A stretch of 64,000 nucleotides of DNA from Flavobacteriaceae bacterium (GTDB lineage: Bacteria; Bacteroidota; Bacteroidia; Flavobacteriales; Flavobacteriaceae). Positions 17,308-26,689 of this stretch are shown here, in pieces. Under the pieces are notes generated by a model. The model did no database searches, had not been told where the DNA came from, and saw nothing but the letters and a program-made list of their open reading frames with translations. The stretch covers positions 124,001 through 188,000 of the forward strand of contig CANFNV010000002.1 of assembly GCA_947448525.1 (NCBI GenBank). The letters are read 5' to 3'. A program made the translations under genes and the position numbers. The first letter of the stretch is position 1; each line of letters begins with the position of its first letter.

Positions 17308-18159
17308 ATGAATTTAACAAACCCAAAACATTTCTTAAACGTAAAAGATTATTCTGTTTCTCAAGAAATTTTTGAATTACTTTATGATGAAAACATGGAT
17401 ATGTTGATTACAAATCCGCAACCCTCATTAGATAAACTTCCTAGTTATTATGAAAGCGTAGATTATATTTCACACACTGACGGAAACAAGTCTTTATTTG
17501 AAAAAGCATATCAATTTGTAAAGTCAATTGCTTTAAAAAACAAGATAAAATTAATCAATTCACAATCTTCAAAGGGAAGAATTTTAGATATTGGAGCAGG
17601 AGTTGGCGATTTTTTATCAATCGCAAAAAACAACGGTTGGCAAACAATTGGAATTGAACCAAGTGATAAAGCAAAAAATATCGCAAAGAAAAAGGGAGTT
17701 TCATTTGTAGAAAATCTTTCAGAATTAGAAAGTAATTCGTTTGATGTAATTACAATGTGGCATGTTCTTGAACATGTTCCGGATTTAGAAAATCAGATAA
17801 AAGAGTTAAAAAGATTAATAAAACCTTTTGGAACTGTAATTATTGCTGTTCCAAATTTTAAATCGTTTGACGCTCATTACTATGGTAATTTTTGGGCAGC
17901 ATATGATGTTCCAATCCATTTGTGGCATTTTTCTAAAACAGCCATTAAAAAATTATTTGCTAAGGAAAAACTGGAGTTAGTAAAAGTGTTGCCAATGAAA
18001 TTTGATAGTTTTTATGTGAGTTTATTATCAGAAAAATATAAAACCGGAAAATTGAATTTCATAAAAGCTTTTTACATCGGATTGAAGTCAAATTGGAAAG
18101 GAAATCAAAACTCTGAATATTCTTCTCATATATATGTTCTAAAATGCAGTAAAAATTAA
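17308..18159 (+). CDS. Class I SAM-dependent methyltransferase
   Basis: This 283-residue cytosolic methyltransferase of the Methyltransf_23 type has motif I as ILDIGAGVGDFLSIA (about residues 92-106), an acidic Glu after beta-2 (TIGIEPSD), the post-II stretch FDVITMWHVLEHVPD (about 147-161) and a motif-III-like strand TVIIAVPN. The N-terminus has no Cys cluster. The substrate is unknown. I chose the ATG at 17308, giving MNLTNPKHFLNVKDYSVS. Longer in-frame starts would translate across a parS-like site and repeat-like intergenic DNA and add residues with no domain character. It follows mnmG after 145 bases. Confidence 0.85.
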   Translation: MNLTNPKHFLNVKDYSVSQEIFELLYDENMDMLITNPQPSLDKLPSYYESVDYISHTDGNKSLFEKAYQFVKSIALKNKIKLINSQSSKGRILDIGAGVGDFLSIAKNNGWQTIGIEPSDKAKNIAKKKGVSFVENLSELESNSFDVITMWHVLEHVPDLENQIKELKRLIKPFGTVIIAVPNFKSFDAHYYGNFWAAYDVPIHLWHFSKTAIKKLFAKEKLELVKVLPMKFDSFYVSLLSEKYKTGKLNFIKAFYIGLKSNWKGNQNSEYSSHIYVLKCSKN

Positions 18160-18179
18160 AATAAAAGCTTCTTTTAATG

Positions 18180-18199
18180 CCTTTTTACAACTAAAAAGG
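18180..18199 (+). terminator. Possible terminator after methyltransferase gene
   Basis: CCTTTTTA, loop CAAC and TAAAAAGG form a perfect eight-base-pair stem 21 bases after the stop. Only four T's follow, and the stem is mostly A-T, so termination may be weak. Confidence 0.45.
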
Positions 18200-18355
18200 A
18201 TTTTGCTGTCCAAAAAGAGTTGTTGCTTTAAATCGCTTTATATGAAGCTGCTTTTAATAGAAAATAATTATATAACATTTAACATCGATAGTAAACAGTT
18301 ATATTTAAAAATAAGTCAATTTTATTCTTTTTAATCTTTTCAAATTAAAATTTTA

Positions 18356-18363
18356 TACTTTTG
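18356..18363 (+). promoter_or_regulatory. Candidate -7 element before the OmpH-like gene
   Basis: TACTTTTG matches the TAnnTTTG consensus exactly and lies 28 bases before the ATG. No clear TTG is seen at the expected upstream distance. Confidence 0.45.
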
Positions 18364-18391
18364 GACAATAGTAAAAATTAACTAATTAAAA

Positions 18392-18958
18392 ATGAAAAAA
18401 ATTATAGTATGTTTTGCAATTGCAATCGCAATCGTTTCATGTAATAAAACAACAACTGCAAAAGATTTTAAAACCGCTTACATCGATACTAATAAATTAT
18501 TAGAAGAATCTACAGAAGCAAAAGATCTTAAATCTAAATACGAAGACATCGCTGGAGAAAAAGACAGCCGTTTGAAAGTCGAAGTTGACAAACTTGAGGC
18601 AGAGAAAAAAGATTTTCAAGCTAATGCACAAAAGAACGGTCAAGCTTGGGCTCAACAAAAATATGGGGAGTTACAACAAAGAGAACAACAACTTCAATAT
18701 GCGCAACAATCGGTTATTCAACAACTCCAAGGGCAACATGGCGCAGAAATGGATACGATTGTAGCAAAATACAAAAAAGTATTTAAAGAATATGGTAAAA
18801 AAAATGGCTATGATTACGTTTTTGGTACTGGAGAATCAGCAAATGTATTATATGCAAAAGATCAATATGATATTACTAAAGAAATTATCAAAATAGTTAA
18901 TGATAAATATAAATCCGAAGGTAAAAAATCAGAAAATAAAAAATCAGAATCTAAGTAA
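18392..18958 (+). CDS. OmpH/Skp-family periplasmic chaperone-like lipoprotein
   Basis: The 188-residue protein begins MKKIIVCFAIAIAIVSCNK, a lipoprotein signal with the lipobox ending at Cys17. The mature part has the OmpH/Skp layout: a short strand (FKTAYIDTNKLLEES), a long Gln/Lys/Glu coiled-coil hairpin (about 45-125) and a C-terminal strand region with YDYVFGTGESANVLYA. Skp-type proteins hold outer-membrane proteins in the periplasm, but the lipid anchor makes this a membrane-tethered variant. The tail is Lys/Ser-rich (about 174-188). It has its own promoter word and terminator, so it is probably monocistronic. Confidence 0.85.
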   Translation: MKKIIVCFAIAIAIVSCNKTTTAKDFKTAYIDTNKLLEESTEAKDLKSKYEDIAGEKDSRLKVEVDKLEAEKKDFQANAQKNGQAWAQQKYGELQQREQQLQYAQQSVIQQLQGQHGAEMDTIVAKYKKVFKEYGKKNGYDYVFGTGESANVLYAKDQYDITKEIIKIVNDKYKSEGKKSENKKSESK

Positions 18959-18979
18959 TAGTTTCACTAACGATTTTAT

Positions 18980-19011
18980 AAAACGTCTTCATTAAATTGG
19001 AGACGTTTTTT
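18980..19011 (+). terminator. Rho-independent terminator after OmpH-like gene
   Basis: AAAACGTCTTC, an eight-base AT loop and GGAGACGTTTT pair with one G-T wobble, and further T's follow. It lies 22 bases after the stop. Confidence 0.85.
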
Positions 19012-19012
19012 G

Positions 19013-19044
19013 TTTGTATATTGATTTACAAACTTTTATATTTG
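19013..19044 (+). promoter_or_regulatory. Promoter of the PIF1-type helicase gene
   Basis: A TTTG at 19013-19016 and TATATTTG at 19037-19044 are 20 bases apart. This is the Bacteroidota -33/-7 arrangement, and it lies 19 bases before the ATG. It directly follows the preceding terminator. Confidence 0.6.
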
Positions 19045-19063
19045 CTTTTTAAAATCTAAGCCA

Positions 19064-21337
19064 ATGGAAACTATATCAGCCGAAGCAAACTATGTGCTGC
19101 AATTTATCAATCAAACTAATAAATCAGTTTTTCTAACTGGAAAAGCAGGAACTGGGAAGACCACGCTTCTTAAAGAAATAATTAAATCAACTCACAAAAA
19201 TTGTGTGGTAGTTGCGCCAACAGGAATAGCAGCATTAAATGCAGGCGGAGTAACCATTCATTCTATGTTTCAACTCCCTTTTGGAGGATTCATTCCAGAC
19301 AACAATTCGGAACATCAATTTTCAGAATCATTAAAATTCGAGACTAAAGACACGCTTCGACGTCATTTTAAAATGGGCGCGATTAAGCGTAAAGTAATTC
19401 AAAATATGGAATTACTAATTATTGATGAAGTCAGTATGTTACGTTCTGATTTGTTGGATGCTATAGATTTTATGTTGCAAAGTGTAAGAAAAAAGAGAAT
19501 CCCTTTTGGAGGAGTTCAAGTGCTTTTTATTGGGGATTTATTGCAACTTCCGCCCGTAATTCGCGAGGAAGAATGGCGAACCTTACGCAAGTATTACAAA
19601 GGAAAATTCTTTTTTCATTCGCATGTAATTCAACAAAACCCTCCATTGTATATTGAATTATCCAAGATTTTTAGACAATCAGATGAAACTTTTATCGACT
19701 TGCTTAATAACTTAAGAAATAACAAAATAACAAAAGAAAACATATTATTTCTTAATAAATATGTTCAACCCAATTTTGATTTAAAAGCAAATAAAGGATA
19801 CATTACTTTAACGACTCACAATAACAAAGCTGATGCTATCAACGCCCAATCCATAAATGATTTAGAAGGGCAATCAATTAGCTACAAAGCGGAAATAATA
19901 GACGATTTTCCGGACAAAATTTTCCCATTGGAAGAAACATTAGAATTGAAAATCGGCGCGCAAATCATGTTTATAAAAAACGATCTGTCTTTTGAGAAAA
20001 ATTATTTTAACGGAAAAATGGGAATTGTAAAATCGATTTCTAAAGAAGAAATTTGGGTTCATTTTCCAGAAGAAAACAAATCGATCGAAGTTGAAAAATA
20101 TGAATGGCAGAATATCCGTTATTATGTAAATGAAAACACTAAAGAAATTGAGGAAGAAATTTTAGGATCTTTTGTGCATTATCCTATAAAATTAGCTTGG
20201 GCGATTACCGTTCATAAAAGCCAAGGATTAACTTTTGATAAAGCTGCGCTCGATGTTTCGCAAGTTTTTGTCCCAGGACAAGCCTACGTTGCCTTATCGC
20301 GTTTACGCTCGTTAAACGGTTTAATTTTGCTTTCTCCCCTTCAAATGAATGGTATTTCAAATGATGATGATGTTATGGATTATGCATCCAAAAAAGCTTC
20401 AACGGATACATTGGAAAATGAACTCAAAATGGAAACCAAAAATTTCATTCACAACTATTTGATAAACAGTTTTAATTGGGTTGAATTGGCTCAAGAATGG
20501 CGCAATCATAAATTCAGTTATTTGGATAGTGATAAATCCATAAAATCGAAACACAGCAATTGGGCAACACAACAAATGGAACAGTTTGAATCTTTACTAG
20601 ATCCGGCAGGGAAATTCACAGCCCAATTGAATAAATCATTTTCATTGAAAGTTACAGATTATCAATTTATTAATGATAGAATTCAGTCGGCATATAATTA
20701 TTTTTTTGAAAAATTAGACCGATTAGAATATGAGATTTTATATAAAATAGAAGAAATAAAAAGAATTAAATTGGTAAAACAATTCTACGATGAATTACTA
20801 GTTTTAGAAGATTTACAGACCAAAGCCGTGATGCATTTAATGAAGGCAAAATTGTTGATGGAAACAATAATAGCACAAAAAACCATTAGCAAAGAAAGTT
20901 TAACTTCTACTGAAATCAAGAATTATAAAATCAAAAAAATAGAGCGTGTCGCAGAGGATTTCAAAAGGAATAATCGAAACTTAATGGAAGACAAAGAAGA
21001 TTTAAGCTACTACGAGCCAAAGAAATCCAAGTCTGAAAAAACACCCAAAAAAGCTACTACTCAAATAACTTATGAACTTTGGATTGAAAAAAATTCAATA
21101 GAAGAGATTGCAAATTTGAGAAAGTTAACGGTTGGAACTATTCTCGGTCATTTCACAAAACTAATTCAGGACAAAGCAGTAAGCATAAACAATATTATGT
21201 CAGAAGGTAAGATTGAAATTTTAACAACTGCATTTTATGGTTATAAAGAAGAATCACTGTCACCAATGAAAGAACAACTTGGCGAGGCTTTTTCTTGGGA
21301 AGAATTGCGAATGTTTAAAGCGAGTTTGAAAATTTAA
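19064..21337 (+). CDS. PIF1/RecD2-like superfamily 1B DNA helicase with C-terminal HTH domain
   Basis: This 757-residue protein is a PIF1-type helicase acting 5' to 3' on DNA. It has Walker A FLTGKAGTGKTTLL (about residues 23-36), APTGIAALNAGGVTIHS (motif Ia), Walker B LLIIDEVSML (about 122-131), GDLLQLPPV (motif III), LSKIFRQSDETF (motif IV) and WAITVHKSQGLTFDKA with YVALSRL (motifs V-VI, about 380-420). The C-terminal 100 residues (TYELWIEKNSIEEIANLRKL, then VGTILGHFTKLI) form the HTH_40-like helix-turn-helix seen in RecQ-like proteins. Known roles of the family include unwinding G-quadruplexes and R-loops. It carries its own promoter and converges on the DoxX-like gene. Confidence 0.9.
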   Translation: METISAEANYVLQFINQTNKSVFLTGKAGTGKTTLLKEIIKSTHKNCVVVAPTGIAALNAGGVTIHSMFQLPFGGFIPDNNSEHQFSESLKFETKDTLRRHFKMGAIKRKVIQNMELLIIDEVSMLRSDLLDAIDFMLQSVRKKRIPFGGVQVLFIGDLLQLPPVIREEEWRTLRKYYKGKFFFHSHVIQQNPPLYIELSKIFRQSDETFIDLLNNLRNNKITKENILFLNKYVQPNFDLKANKGYITLTTHNNKADAINAQSINDLEGQSISYKAEIIDDFPDKIFPLEETLELKIGAQIMFIKNDLSFEKNYFNGKMGIVKSISKEEIWVHFPEENKSIEVEKYEWQNIRYYVNENTKEIEEEILGSFVHYPIKLAWAITVHKSQGLTFDKAALDVSQVFVPGQAYVALSRLRSLNGLILLSPLQMNGISNDDDVMDYASKKASTDTLENELKMETKNFIHNYLINSFNWVELAQEWRNHKFSYLDSDKSIKSKHSNWATQQMEQFESLLDPAGKFTAQLNKSFSLKVTDYQFINDRIQSAYNYFFEKLDRLEYEILYKIEEIKRIKLVKQFYDELLVLEDLQTKAVMHLMKAKLLMETIIAQKTISKESLTSTEIKNYKIKKIERVAEDFKRNNRNLMEDKEDLSYYEPKKSKSEKTPKKATTQITYELWIEKNSIEEIANLRKLTVGTILGHFTKLIQDKAVSINNIMSEGKIEILTTAFYGYKEESLSPMKEQLGEAFSWEELRMFKASLKI

Positions 21338-21343
21338 AGTAAT

Positions 21344-21727
21344 TTAACCCAATAAAAAAACCCCTAAAATAGCAATCATAAAATAGATAGCAATGGTTCT
21401 AGCACCATCAAAATCTTTGGCTAATCGTTGACCGAAAAGCATCAACAACAAAGTGATACACGAAAAAACGGAACCATAAAAACCAAAAACCCTACCGCCA
21501 TTAATATAAAGCTCAACAATTCCAATAAGACTCAAAATTCCTGATACAAGCTCAAAGCAAACCAAAACAAAAGTTATTAAAGGAACCACTTTTTTTAGAA
21601 AAGTATTTTCAAAATGGGGCTTCATCCATCCCATATTAGTATTCCAATGAAAAAGTTTGTCATGTGCCGACATAATAAAAGTTAATGCAAGAAAAACTAA
21701 TACAAAAAAGGATGTAGTATTATTCAT
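21344..21727 (-). CDS. DoxX-like four-helix membrane protein
   Basis: The 127-residue protein has four predicted membrane helices (about residues 2-18, 45-66, 79-98 and 106-125) and the small DoxX/SURF4-type layout, with FLALTFIMSAHDKLFHW at the start. The function of DoxX-like proteins in this group is unknown, and the assignment rests on size and topology. Its start overlaps the holB stop by eight bases, so the two are translated from one message. Confidence 0.7.
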   Translation of the reverse strand: MNNTTSFFVLVFLALTFIMSAHDKLFHWNTNMGWMKPHFENTFLKKVVPLITFVLVCFELVSGILSLIGIVELYINGGRVFGFYGSVFSCITLLLMLFGQRLAKDFDGARTIAIYFMIAILGVFLLG

Positions 21728-22877
21728 TATAATTTTTATGGATTAAACGGGTTAATTTTATAGACAAATCAGTCAGAATTATTTTTGCGTTCGCATTTCG
21801 CTCAATATGATAGGAAGCATCTGAAAGCTCTTTAAAAATCTCGGAAATATTATTTCCTGTTACAAAAGGAGCAAATTTTTCTAATTTAAAATTCTCAACA
21901 GAAGGTTCCATATAAACCAACTTTTCAGCCTGATAATTTAGTAATAACGCTTGACGAAACATGTCAATACAATAAATCAAAAATTTTTTTTGAACTTCAC
22001 GTCCCAATCCAGCAATTTGTTCGCTCCAAGCAATTAAATCATGAATAGCAGCAGCATTTCCTTTGGCTCTAAAAGCGGCTCGAACCCAATCTACAAAACA
22101 TTTTTCAAAAGACAGTTCATCATTGTCTTCTTTCAAAATATGTAGTGCTTTATTATAATTTCCTTGGGCTTGATGCGCAATTTTAATAGCTGTTTTTTCA
22201 TCTACATTTTCCTGTGAAATCAAAGTTTCTGCGATAACATTTTCGGGTAAACCATTAAAATATAAGACTTGACAACGGGAACGAATGGTTTGTAAAATGT
22301 CTTCTTCATTTTCAGAAATCAAAATAAAAACGGTTTTATCTGTTGGTTCTTCGAGCAGTTTTAATAATTTGTTGGAAGCCGCAATATTCATTTTGTCTGC
22401 CATCCAAATTATCATTATTTTATAACTTCCTTCATGAGATTTTAGTGCTAATGTTTTTAGAATTTCCTGCGCATCGTCCACACGAATTTCGCCTTGTTTG
22501 TTGTTTACGCCCAAAATTTTGTACCAATCGGATAATTCTCCGTAGGGATATTCGCTAATAAATTGTCTCCAATCTTGTAAAAAATCAATGCTTTTAGGTT
22601 TTGATTTTACATCTTCGGTGGTAACGGTCGGATAAACAAAATGTAAATCAGGATGCTGTAAGTTATTGAATTTGATATTACACGCTTCATTTTCATCAGA
22701 GTTTTCTTTTCCTTTGTTTTGGCAAACAAGGTATTGAGCATAAGCAATCGCCATAGCCAGCGTTCCACTTCCTTCAGGACCAATAAACAATTGCGCATGA
22801 GGAATCCTTCCTTGCCTTGCGCTCATAGTCAAATGGTTTTTAATGTGTTCGTGACCTAAAATTTCCGAAAAAAGCAT
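21720..22877 (-). CDS. holB: DNA polymerase III subunit delta' (clamp loader)
   Basis: This 385-residue protein is a delta'-type subunit of the sliding-clamp loader. It starts MLFSEILGHEHIKNHL, followed by the phosphate-loop position FIGPEGSGTLAMAIAYA. The Lys of Walker A is replaced here (GSGT), as expected for delta', which does not need to bind ATP. ADKMNIAASNKLLKLLEEPTDKTVFILISE and IRSRCQVLYF are classic sensor-1/SRC segments, with the SRC of the family as RSRCQ. The zinc module is reduced to two Cys. I chose the ATG at 22877. An in-frame TTG two codons upstream is less likely. It is co-transcribed with the DoxX-like gene and divergent from pgk. Confidence 0.93.
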   Translation of the reverse strand: MLFSEILGHEHIKNHLTMSARQGRIPHAQLFIGPEGSGTLAMAIAYAQYLVCQNKGKENSDENEACNIKFNNLQHPDLHFVYPTVTTEDVKSKPKSIDFLQDWRQFISEYPYGELSDWYKILGVNNKQGEIRVDDAQEILKTLALKSHEGSYKIMIIWMADKMNIAASNKLLKLLEEPTDKTVFILISENEEDILQTIRSRCQVLYFNGLPENVIAETLISQENVDEKTAIKIAHQAQGNYNKALHILKEDNDELSFEKCFVDWVRAAFRAKGNAAAIHDLIAWSEQIAGLGREVQKKFLIYCIDMFRQALLLNYQAEKLVYMEPSVENFKLEKFAPFVTGNNISEIFKELSDASYHIERNANAKIILTDLSIKLTRLIHKNYNE

Positions 22878-22966
22878 TAGCAAAGATAACAGAAAGTATT
22901 TAATATTTGAATCTCATTTTTTAATTATAAAAATAATAAATCAACAATTTGTATGACTAATTATGC

Positions 22967-22999
22967 TTGTTTTATTAAAAACTAAAATGGTTACATTTG
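22967..22999 (+). promoter_or_regulatory. Promoter of pgk
   Basis: TTG at 22967-22969 and TACATTTG at 22992-22999, 22 bases apart, fit the Bacteroidota -33/-7 pattern. The -7 word ends 31 bases before the pgk ATG. Confidence 0.6.
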
Positions 23000-23030
23000 C
23001 AGATCAATATCAATTAATACCGCAAAAGCA

Positions 23031-24218
23031 ATGAGAACTATCAACGACTTCAATTTTCAAAACAAAACTGCATTAATTAGAGTAGATTTTAATGTTCCTC
23101 TAGACGAAAATTTTAATGTGACCGATGTAAACAGAATTGAAGGAGCCAAACCTACTGTAGATAAAATTCTTGCCGATGGTGGTAGCGTTATTCTGATGTC
23201 CCATTTAGGCAGACCAAAAGGAAAAGAGCATAAATATTCCTTAAAACATATTGTTAAAACTGTTTCAGAAGTTCTAGAAGTTTCTGTTCAATTCGCTTCA
23301 GATTGTAAAGGAGAAGTTGCTAAAAATGCTGCTTCCAATTTACAACCAGGACAAGTTTTATTATTAGAAAATCTACGTTTTTATCTAGAGGAAGAAGCGG
23401 GCGATGTTGATTTTGCTAAAGAATTAGCGTCATTGGGAGATATTTATGTAAATGACGCCTTTGGAACAGCGCATAGAGCTCATGCCTCTACTACAATTAT
23501 CGCACAATTTTTCCCAAGTAAAAAATGTTTTGGATTACTTTTAGCTAAAGAAATTGAAAGTTTAAATCGTGTTTTAAAAAATTCTATAAAACCCGTAACC
23601 GCAGTTCTTGGAGGCTCAAAAGTGTCCTCTAAAATTACGGTTATTGAAAATATTTTAGATAAAGTGGATCACATGATTATTGGTGGCGGAATGACGTTTA
23701 CTTTCGTAAAAGCATTAGGCGGAAAAATAGGAGATTCTATTTGCGAAGATGATAAGCAAGAATTAGCATTAGAAATCTTGAAAAAAGCTAAAGAAAAAGG
23801 AGTTCAAATTCACATTCCTATAGATGTGGTGGCTGCCAACGCTTTCTCTAATGATGCAGCAACTCAAGTCGTTGATGTTCGAGAAATCCCGGACGGATGG
23901 CAAGGTTTGGATGCGGGTCCTAAATCTTTAGAAAATTTCAAAAAAGTAATAATGGAGTCCAAAACAATTCTTTGGAACGGACCATTAGGGGTTTTTGAAA
24001 TGGAAAAATTTGCTCACGGAACTATTATTTTAGGCGAATATATTGCAGAATCTACCGAAAATGGGGCATTTTCTCTAGTTGGCGGCGGCGATTCTGTTTC
24101 TGCAGTAAAACAATTTGGGTTGGAAGACAAAATGAGCTATGTTTCTACCGGAGGCGGCGCAATGTTAGAAATGTTAGAAGGAAGAATTTTACCCGGAATA
24201 CAGGCAATTTTAGACTAA
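23031..24218 (+). CDS. pgk: Phosphoglycerate kinase
   Basis: This 395-residue glycolytic enzyme transfers phosphate between 1,3-bisphosphoglycerate and ADP. N-terminal substrate residues are in [19 protein letters not shown] (about residues 12-30) and [12 protein letters not shown] (about 54-65). [16 protein letters not shown] and [16 protein letters not shown] follow. In the C-terminal nucleotide domain, [29 protein letters not shown] and the GGGDSV loop are intact. The length is typical. It is divergent from holB, and no gapA or other glycolytic gene adjoins it. Confidence 0.98.
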   Translation: MRTINDFNFQNKTALIRVDFNVPLDENFNVTDVNRIEGAKPTVDKILADGGSVILMSHLGRPKGKEHKYSLKHIVKTVSEVLEVSVQFASDCKGEVAKNAASNLQPGQVLLLENLRFYLEEEAGDVDFAKELASLGDIYVNDAFGTAHRAHASTTIIAQFFPSKKCFGLLLAKEIESLNRVLKNSIKPVTAVLGGSKVSSKITVIENILDKVDHMIIGGGMTFTFVKALGGKIGDSICEDDKQELALEILKKAKEKGVQIHIPIDVVAANAFSNDAATQVVDVREIPDGWQGLDAGPKSLENFKKVIMESKTILWNGPLGVFEMEKFAHGTIILGEYIAESTENGAFSLVGGGDSVSAVKQFGLEDKMSYVSTGGGAMLEMLEGRILPGIQAILD

Positions 24219-24265
24219 GTCATTGATTTTAACAATAATTAAACATTTAATACGTTATATATCAG

Positions 24266-24273
24266 TAAGTTTG
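24266..24273 (+). promoter_or_regulatory. Candidate -7 element before the LysM transglycosylase gene
   Basis: TAAGTTTG fits TAnnTTTG and lies 44 bases before the ATG. No TTG is seen at 17-23 bases upstream. Confidence 0.4.
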
Positions 24274-24317
24274 CAATTACTATTCTTACGAACTATCGAA
24301 AACCGAAAAGCATCTGT

Positions 24318-26630
24318 ATGTTTATTAAAAATAAAATTACATCAATTCTTCTTTTAGCAACCGTATCATTCTATGGTCAACAATTTGCTAATCAGCAGGA
24401 TTCGATTGTGAAAAAGGAAACAAAAATCTCTTATTTAGATTCCATTAAATCTACTTTTGTTGCCGACAAAATGGCTTCTTGTATTGACAGTCTTTGGATG
24501 AAAGATCTAGCATCACTTGATGTTTACGAGGAAATGATTTCCGATATTAAAAATGTAGATGTTGATCAAAAAGTAGATTTTGAGTTACCAACCGTTTTAC
24601 TTAAAGAACGGTTGAGAAAAATGGACGAGAAATCGCCGTTTAATATTGAGTATAACATCGGTTTAGAGAATGTTATTAAATCATTTTTAAAAAATAGAAA
24701 GAAAGCGTTTGAAAGATTATTAGGAATTTCTCAATTTTATTTTCCGCTTTTTGAAGACGAATTGGCTAAAAACAACATTCCACTAGAAATAAAATATTTG
24801 GCTGTAGTTGAATCGGCACTAAATCCAAGAGCGGTTTCGCGTGTTGGCGCAACAGGTTTATGGCAATTTATGTATCAAACCGGAAAACAATACGGATTGA
24901 ATATTGATTCTTATGTTGATGAAAGAAGCGAACCCTTGAAATCCAGTCAAGCCGCTTCGCAATACATGAATAATATGTATAAAATCTTTGGCGATTGGGA
25001 TTTAGTTCTAGCCGCCTATAATTCAGGACCGGGAAATGTTGCCAAGGCGATTCGCCGTTCAGGTGGACAACAGAATTATTGGAATATTAGAAAGAATTTA
25101 CCAAAAGAAACACAAGGATATTTACCCGCGTTTTTAGCAACAATGTATATTTTCGAATATCATAAAGAACATGGAATTGTTCCAAATAAGTCGGTTGCAA
25201 ATTTATTCGCTACCGATACTATTATGATTAAAAATCACATGACTTTTAGACAAATTTCTGATTTATTGGACATTCCTGTTGCAGAAATTCAGTTTTTCAA
25301 TCCTTCATTTAAAAGAAATGAAATTCCACATATCACGGGTCAATCTACTTTTTTAAGATTGCCAAAAGATAAGATTGCGGTATTCACGTCTAATGAGGAT
25401 AAAATATATGCTTATATTCAGTATGAGGCCAATAAAAGAGAACGTCCTTATGAAAGAATTGCTGTTGCAAAACAAAATGACACTACCAATATTGTAATTG
25501 CCTATAAACAAATTCCATTGGGCACTAAGTTTCACAAAGTAAGACGAGGAGAAAATCTTAGCGAAATTGCCTCAAAATATAATATTTCTGTATTTGATTT
25601 AAAAAAATGGAACGATTTGTCAACAGATAAACCGCCAAGAGGAAAAACGCTAAAAATACTAGCATCAGATAATATTGAATCCAACGTGGCAACCGCAATA
25701 AAAGAAAGAACTACTTTAATTTCTCCTAAAGAATCCAAAGGAGAAAAGGTTTTCAAAACCGAAAAAGTGGTTACCTTTAAAGACGTCATTAAGATACATA
25801 AAGTTAAAAGTGGTGATAATCTAGGCGCAATTGCTTCTAAATATGATGTTTCTGTTTCTGAAATTAAGAAATGGAATAAACTTAAAGGAGTCAATATTGG
25901 ACTTGGTATTAACTTAAAAATTATTAAAAACGAAAAAGTTACTTCAATGGTTAAGATAGAAGTTAAACAACCTATACCAGATAGAAATGAAGAGGTTGCC
26001 GTTATTGATAATAAAAATGCTAAATCAGTCAAAGCTAAAAAAGAAACTAAAATTGATACCACTTCAAAATCTGAAAATTATTATATTGTTGCTAAAGGAG
26101 ATAATTTATTTACAATTGCTAAGAAAAACAATATAAGCATTGAAAATATTAAAGAATGGAATAATTTGATTGATAATAATGTAAAAATTGGATCACAATT
26201 AATTATTTCTGCAGAAAATATAGCAGTAGCCAGAAAAGAAGAACCAAAACCAGAATTTAAAAACCTTGAACATATTGTTGTAAAAGGTGAAAATTTAGAA
26301 ACAATTGCCAAAAAATATACGGTTTCAGTAAGCACTATTTTAGATTGGAATTTTCTTTCAGAAAGCTCTATTAAAATTGGGGATAAACTAATAGTTGGAA
26401 AAGAAGAGGTTGTCTTGAATACTACTACCAAAGTAAAACAATCTAAAAAAGAGGATTATGCATCAAACAATAAAAATTCTAAAGAAAACCTTTATAGAGT
26501 AAGAAAAGGGGATACCTTGTTAAAAATCACGCAAAAATTTCCTGGGGTTACTATAGCGGACATTAAAAAATGGAATAATATTAAAGGCGAAAGTATAAAA
26601 CCCGGAATGAAATTAAAAATAAACGGATAA
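24318..26630 (+). CDS. MltD-like lytic transglycosylase with five LysM domains
   Basis: This 770-residue exported protein has a signal peptide (about residues 1-20, ending SFYGQ). An SLT-type lytic transglycosylase domain follows (about 135-295), with the catalytic-type Glu in LAVVESALNPRAVSRVGATG and AAYNSGPGNVAKAIRRSGG. Five LysM peptidoglycan-binding domains then occupy about residues 400-770. Each starts with a motif such as HKVRRGENLSEIASKYNIS or YRVRKGDTLLKITQKF and is separated from the next by Lys/Thr/Ser linkers. The enzyme should cleave the glycan backbone of murein in the periplasm. E. coli MltD has one or two LysM domains, so five is a large number. It is followed by a hairpin terminator that overlaps the start of the next gene. 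Confidence 0.93.
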   Translation: MFIKNKITSILLLATVSFYGQQFANQQDSIVKKETKISYLDSIKSTFVADKMASCIDSLWMKDLASLDVYEEMISDIKNVDVDQKVDFELPTVLLKERLRKMDEKSPFNIEYNIGLENVIKSFLKNRKKAFERLLGISQFYFPLFEDELAKNNIPLEIKYLAVVESALNPRAVSRVGATGLWQFMYQTGKQYGLNIDSYVDERSEPLKSSQAASQYMNNMYKIFGDWDLVLAAYNSGPGNVAKAIRRSGGQQNYWNIRKNLPKETQGYLPAFLATMYIFEYHKEHGIVPNKSVANLFATDTIMIKNHMTFRQISDLLDIPVAEIQFFNPSFKRNEIPHITGQSTFLRLPKDKIAVFTSNEDKIYAYIQYEANKRERPYERIAVAKQNDTTNIVIAYKQIPLGTKFHKVRRGENLSEIASKYNISVFDLKKWNDLSTDKPPRGKTLKILASDNIESNVATAIKERTTLISPKESKGEKVFKTEKVVTFKDVIKIHKVKSGDNLGAIASKYDVSVSEIKKWNKLKGVNIGLGINLKIIKNEKVTSMVKIEVKQPIPDRNEEVAVIDNKNAKSVKAKKETKIDTTSKSENYYIVAKGDNLFTIAKKNNISIENIKEWNNLIDNNVKIGSQLIISAENIAVARKEEPKPEFKNLEHIVVKGENLETIAKKYTVSVSTILDWNFLSESSIKIGDKLIVGKEEVVLNTTTKVKQSKKEDYASNNKNSKENLYRVRKGDTLLKITQKFPGVTIADIKKWNNIKGESIKPGMKLKING

Positions 26631-26645
26631 TACAAAAATCTTCTA

Positions 26646-26653
26646 TAAATTTG
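26646..26653 (+). promoter_or_regulatory. Candidate -7 element of the DUF4837 gene
   Basis: TAAATTTG matches TAnnTTTG and ends at the first base of the terminator stem. A transcript starting about 5-8 bases downstream would lack most of the 5' arm. No TTG is seen at the usual -33 spacing, so confidence is moderate. Confidence 0.4.
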
Positions 26654-26689
26654 GGCTTTATTTTTAATTATGAATAAAGCCCTTTTTTT
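26653..26689 (+). terminator. Terminator hairpin that spans the start codon of the DUF4837 gene
   Basis: GGGCTTTATT (26653-26662), loop TTTAATTATG and AATAAAGCCC (26673-26682) form a perfect ten-base-pair stem followed by seven T's. It lies 23 bases after the transglycosylase stop. The loop contains the ATG of the next gene, and the 3' arm and T-run encode residues 2-7 of its signal peptide. Confidence 0.85.

Noticed and set aside
25532..26062. 176-codon open frame on the minus strand inside the LysM transglycosylase gene
   Set aside because: It is a shadow of the LysM repeats. Its residues mirror the repeat pattern and it has no start signal, no recognisable domain and no separate context.
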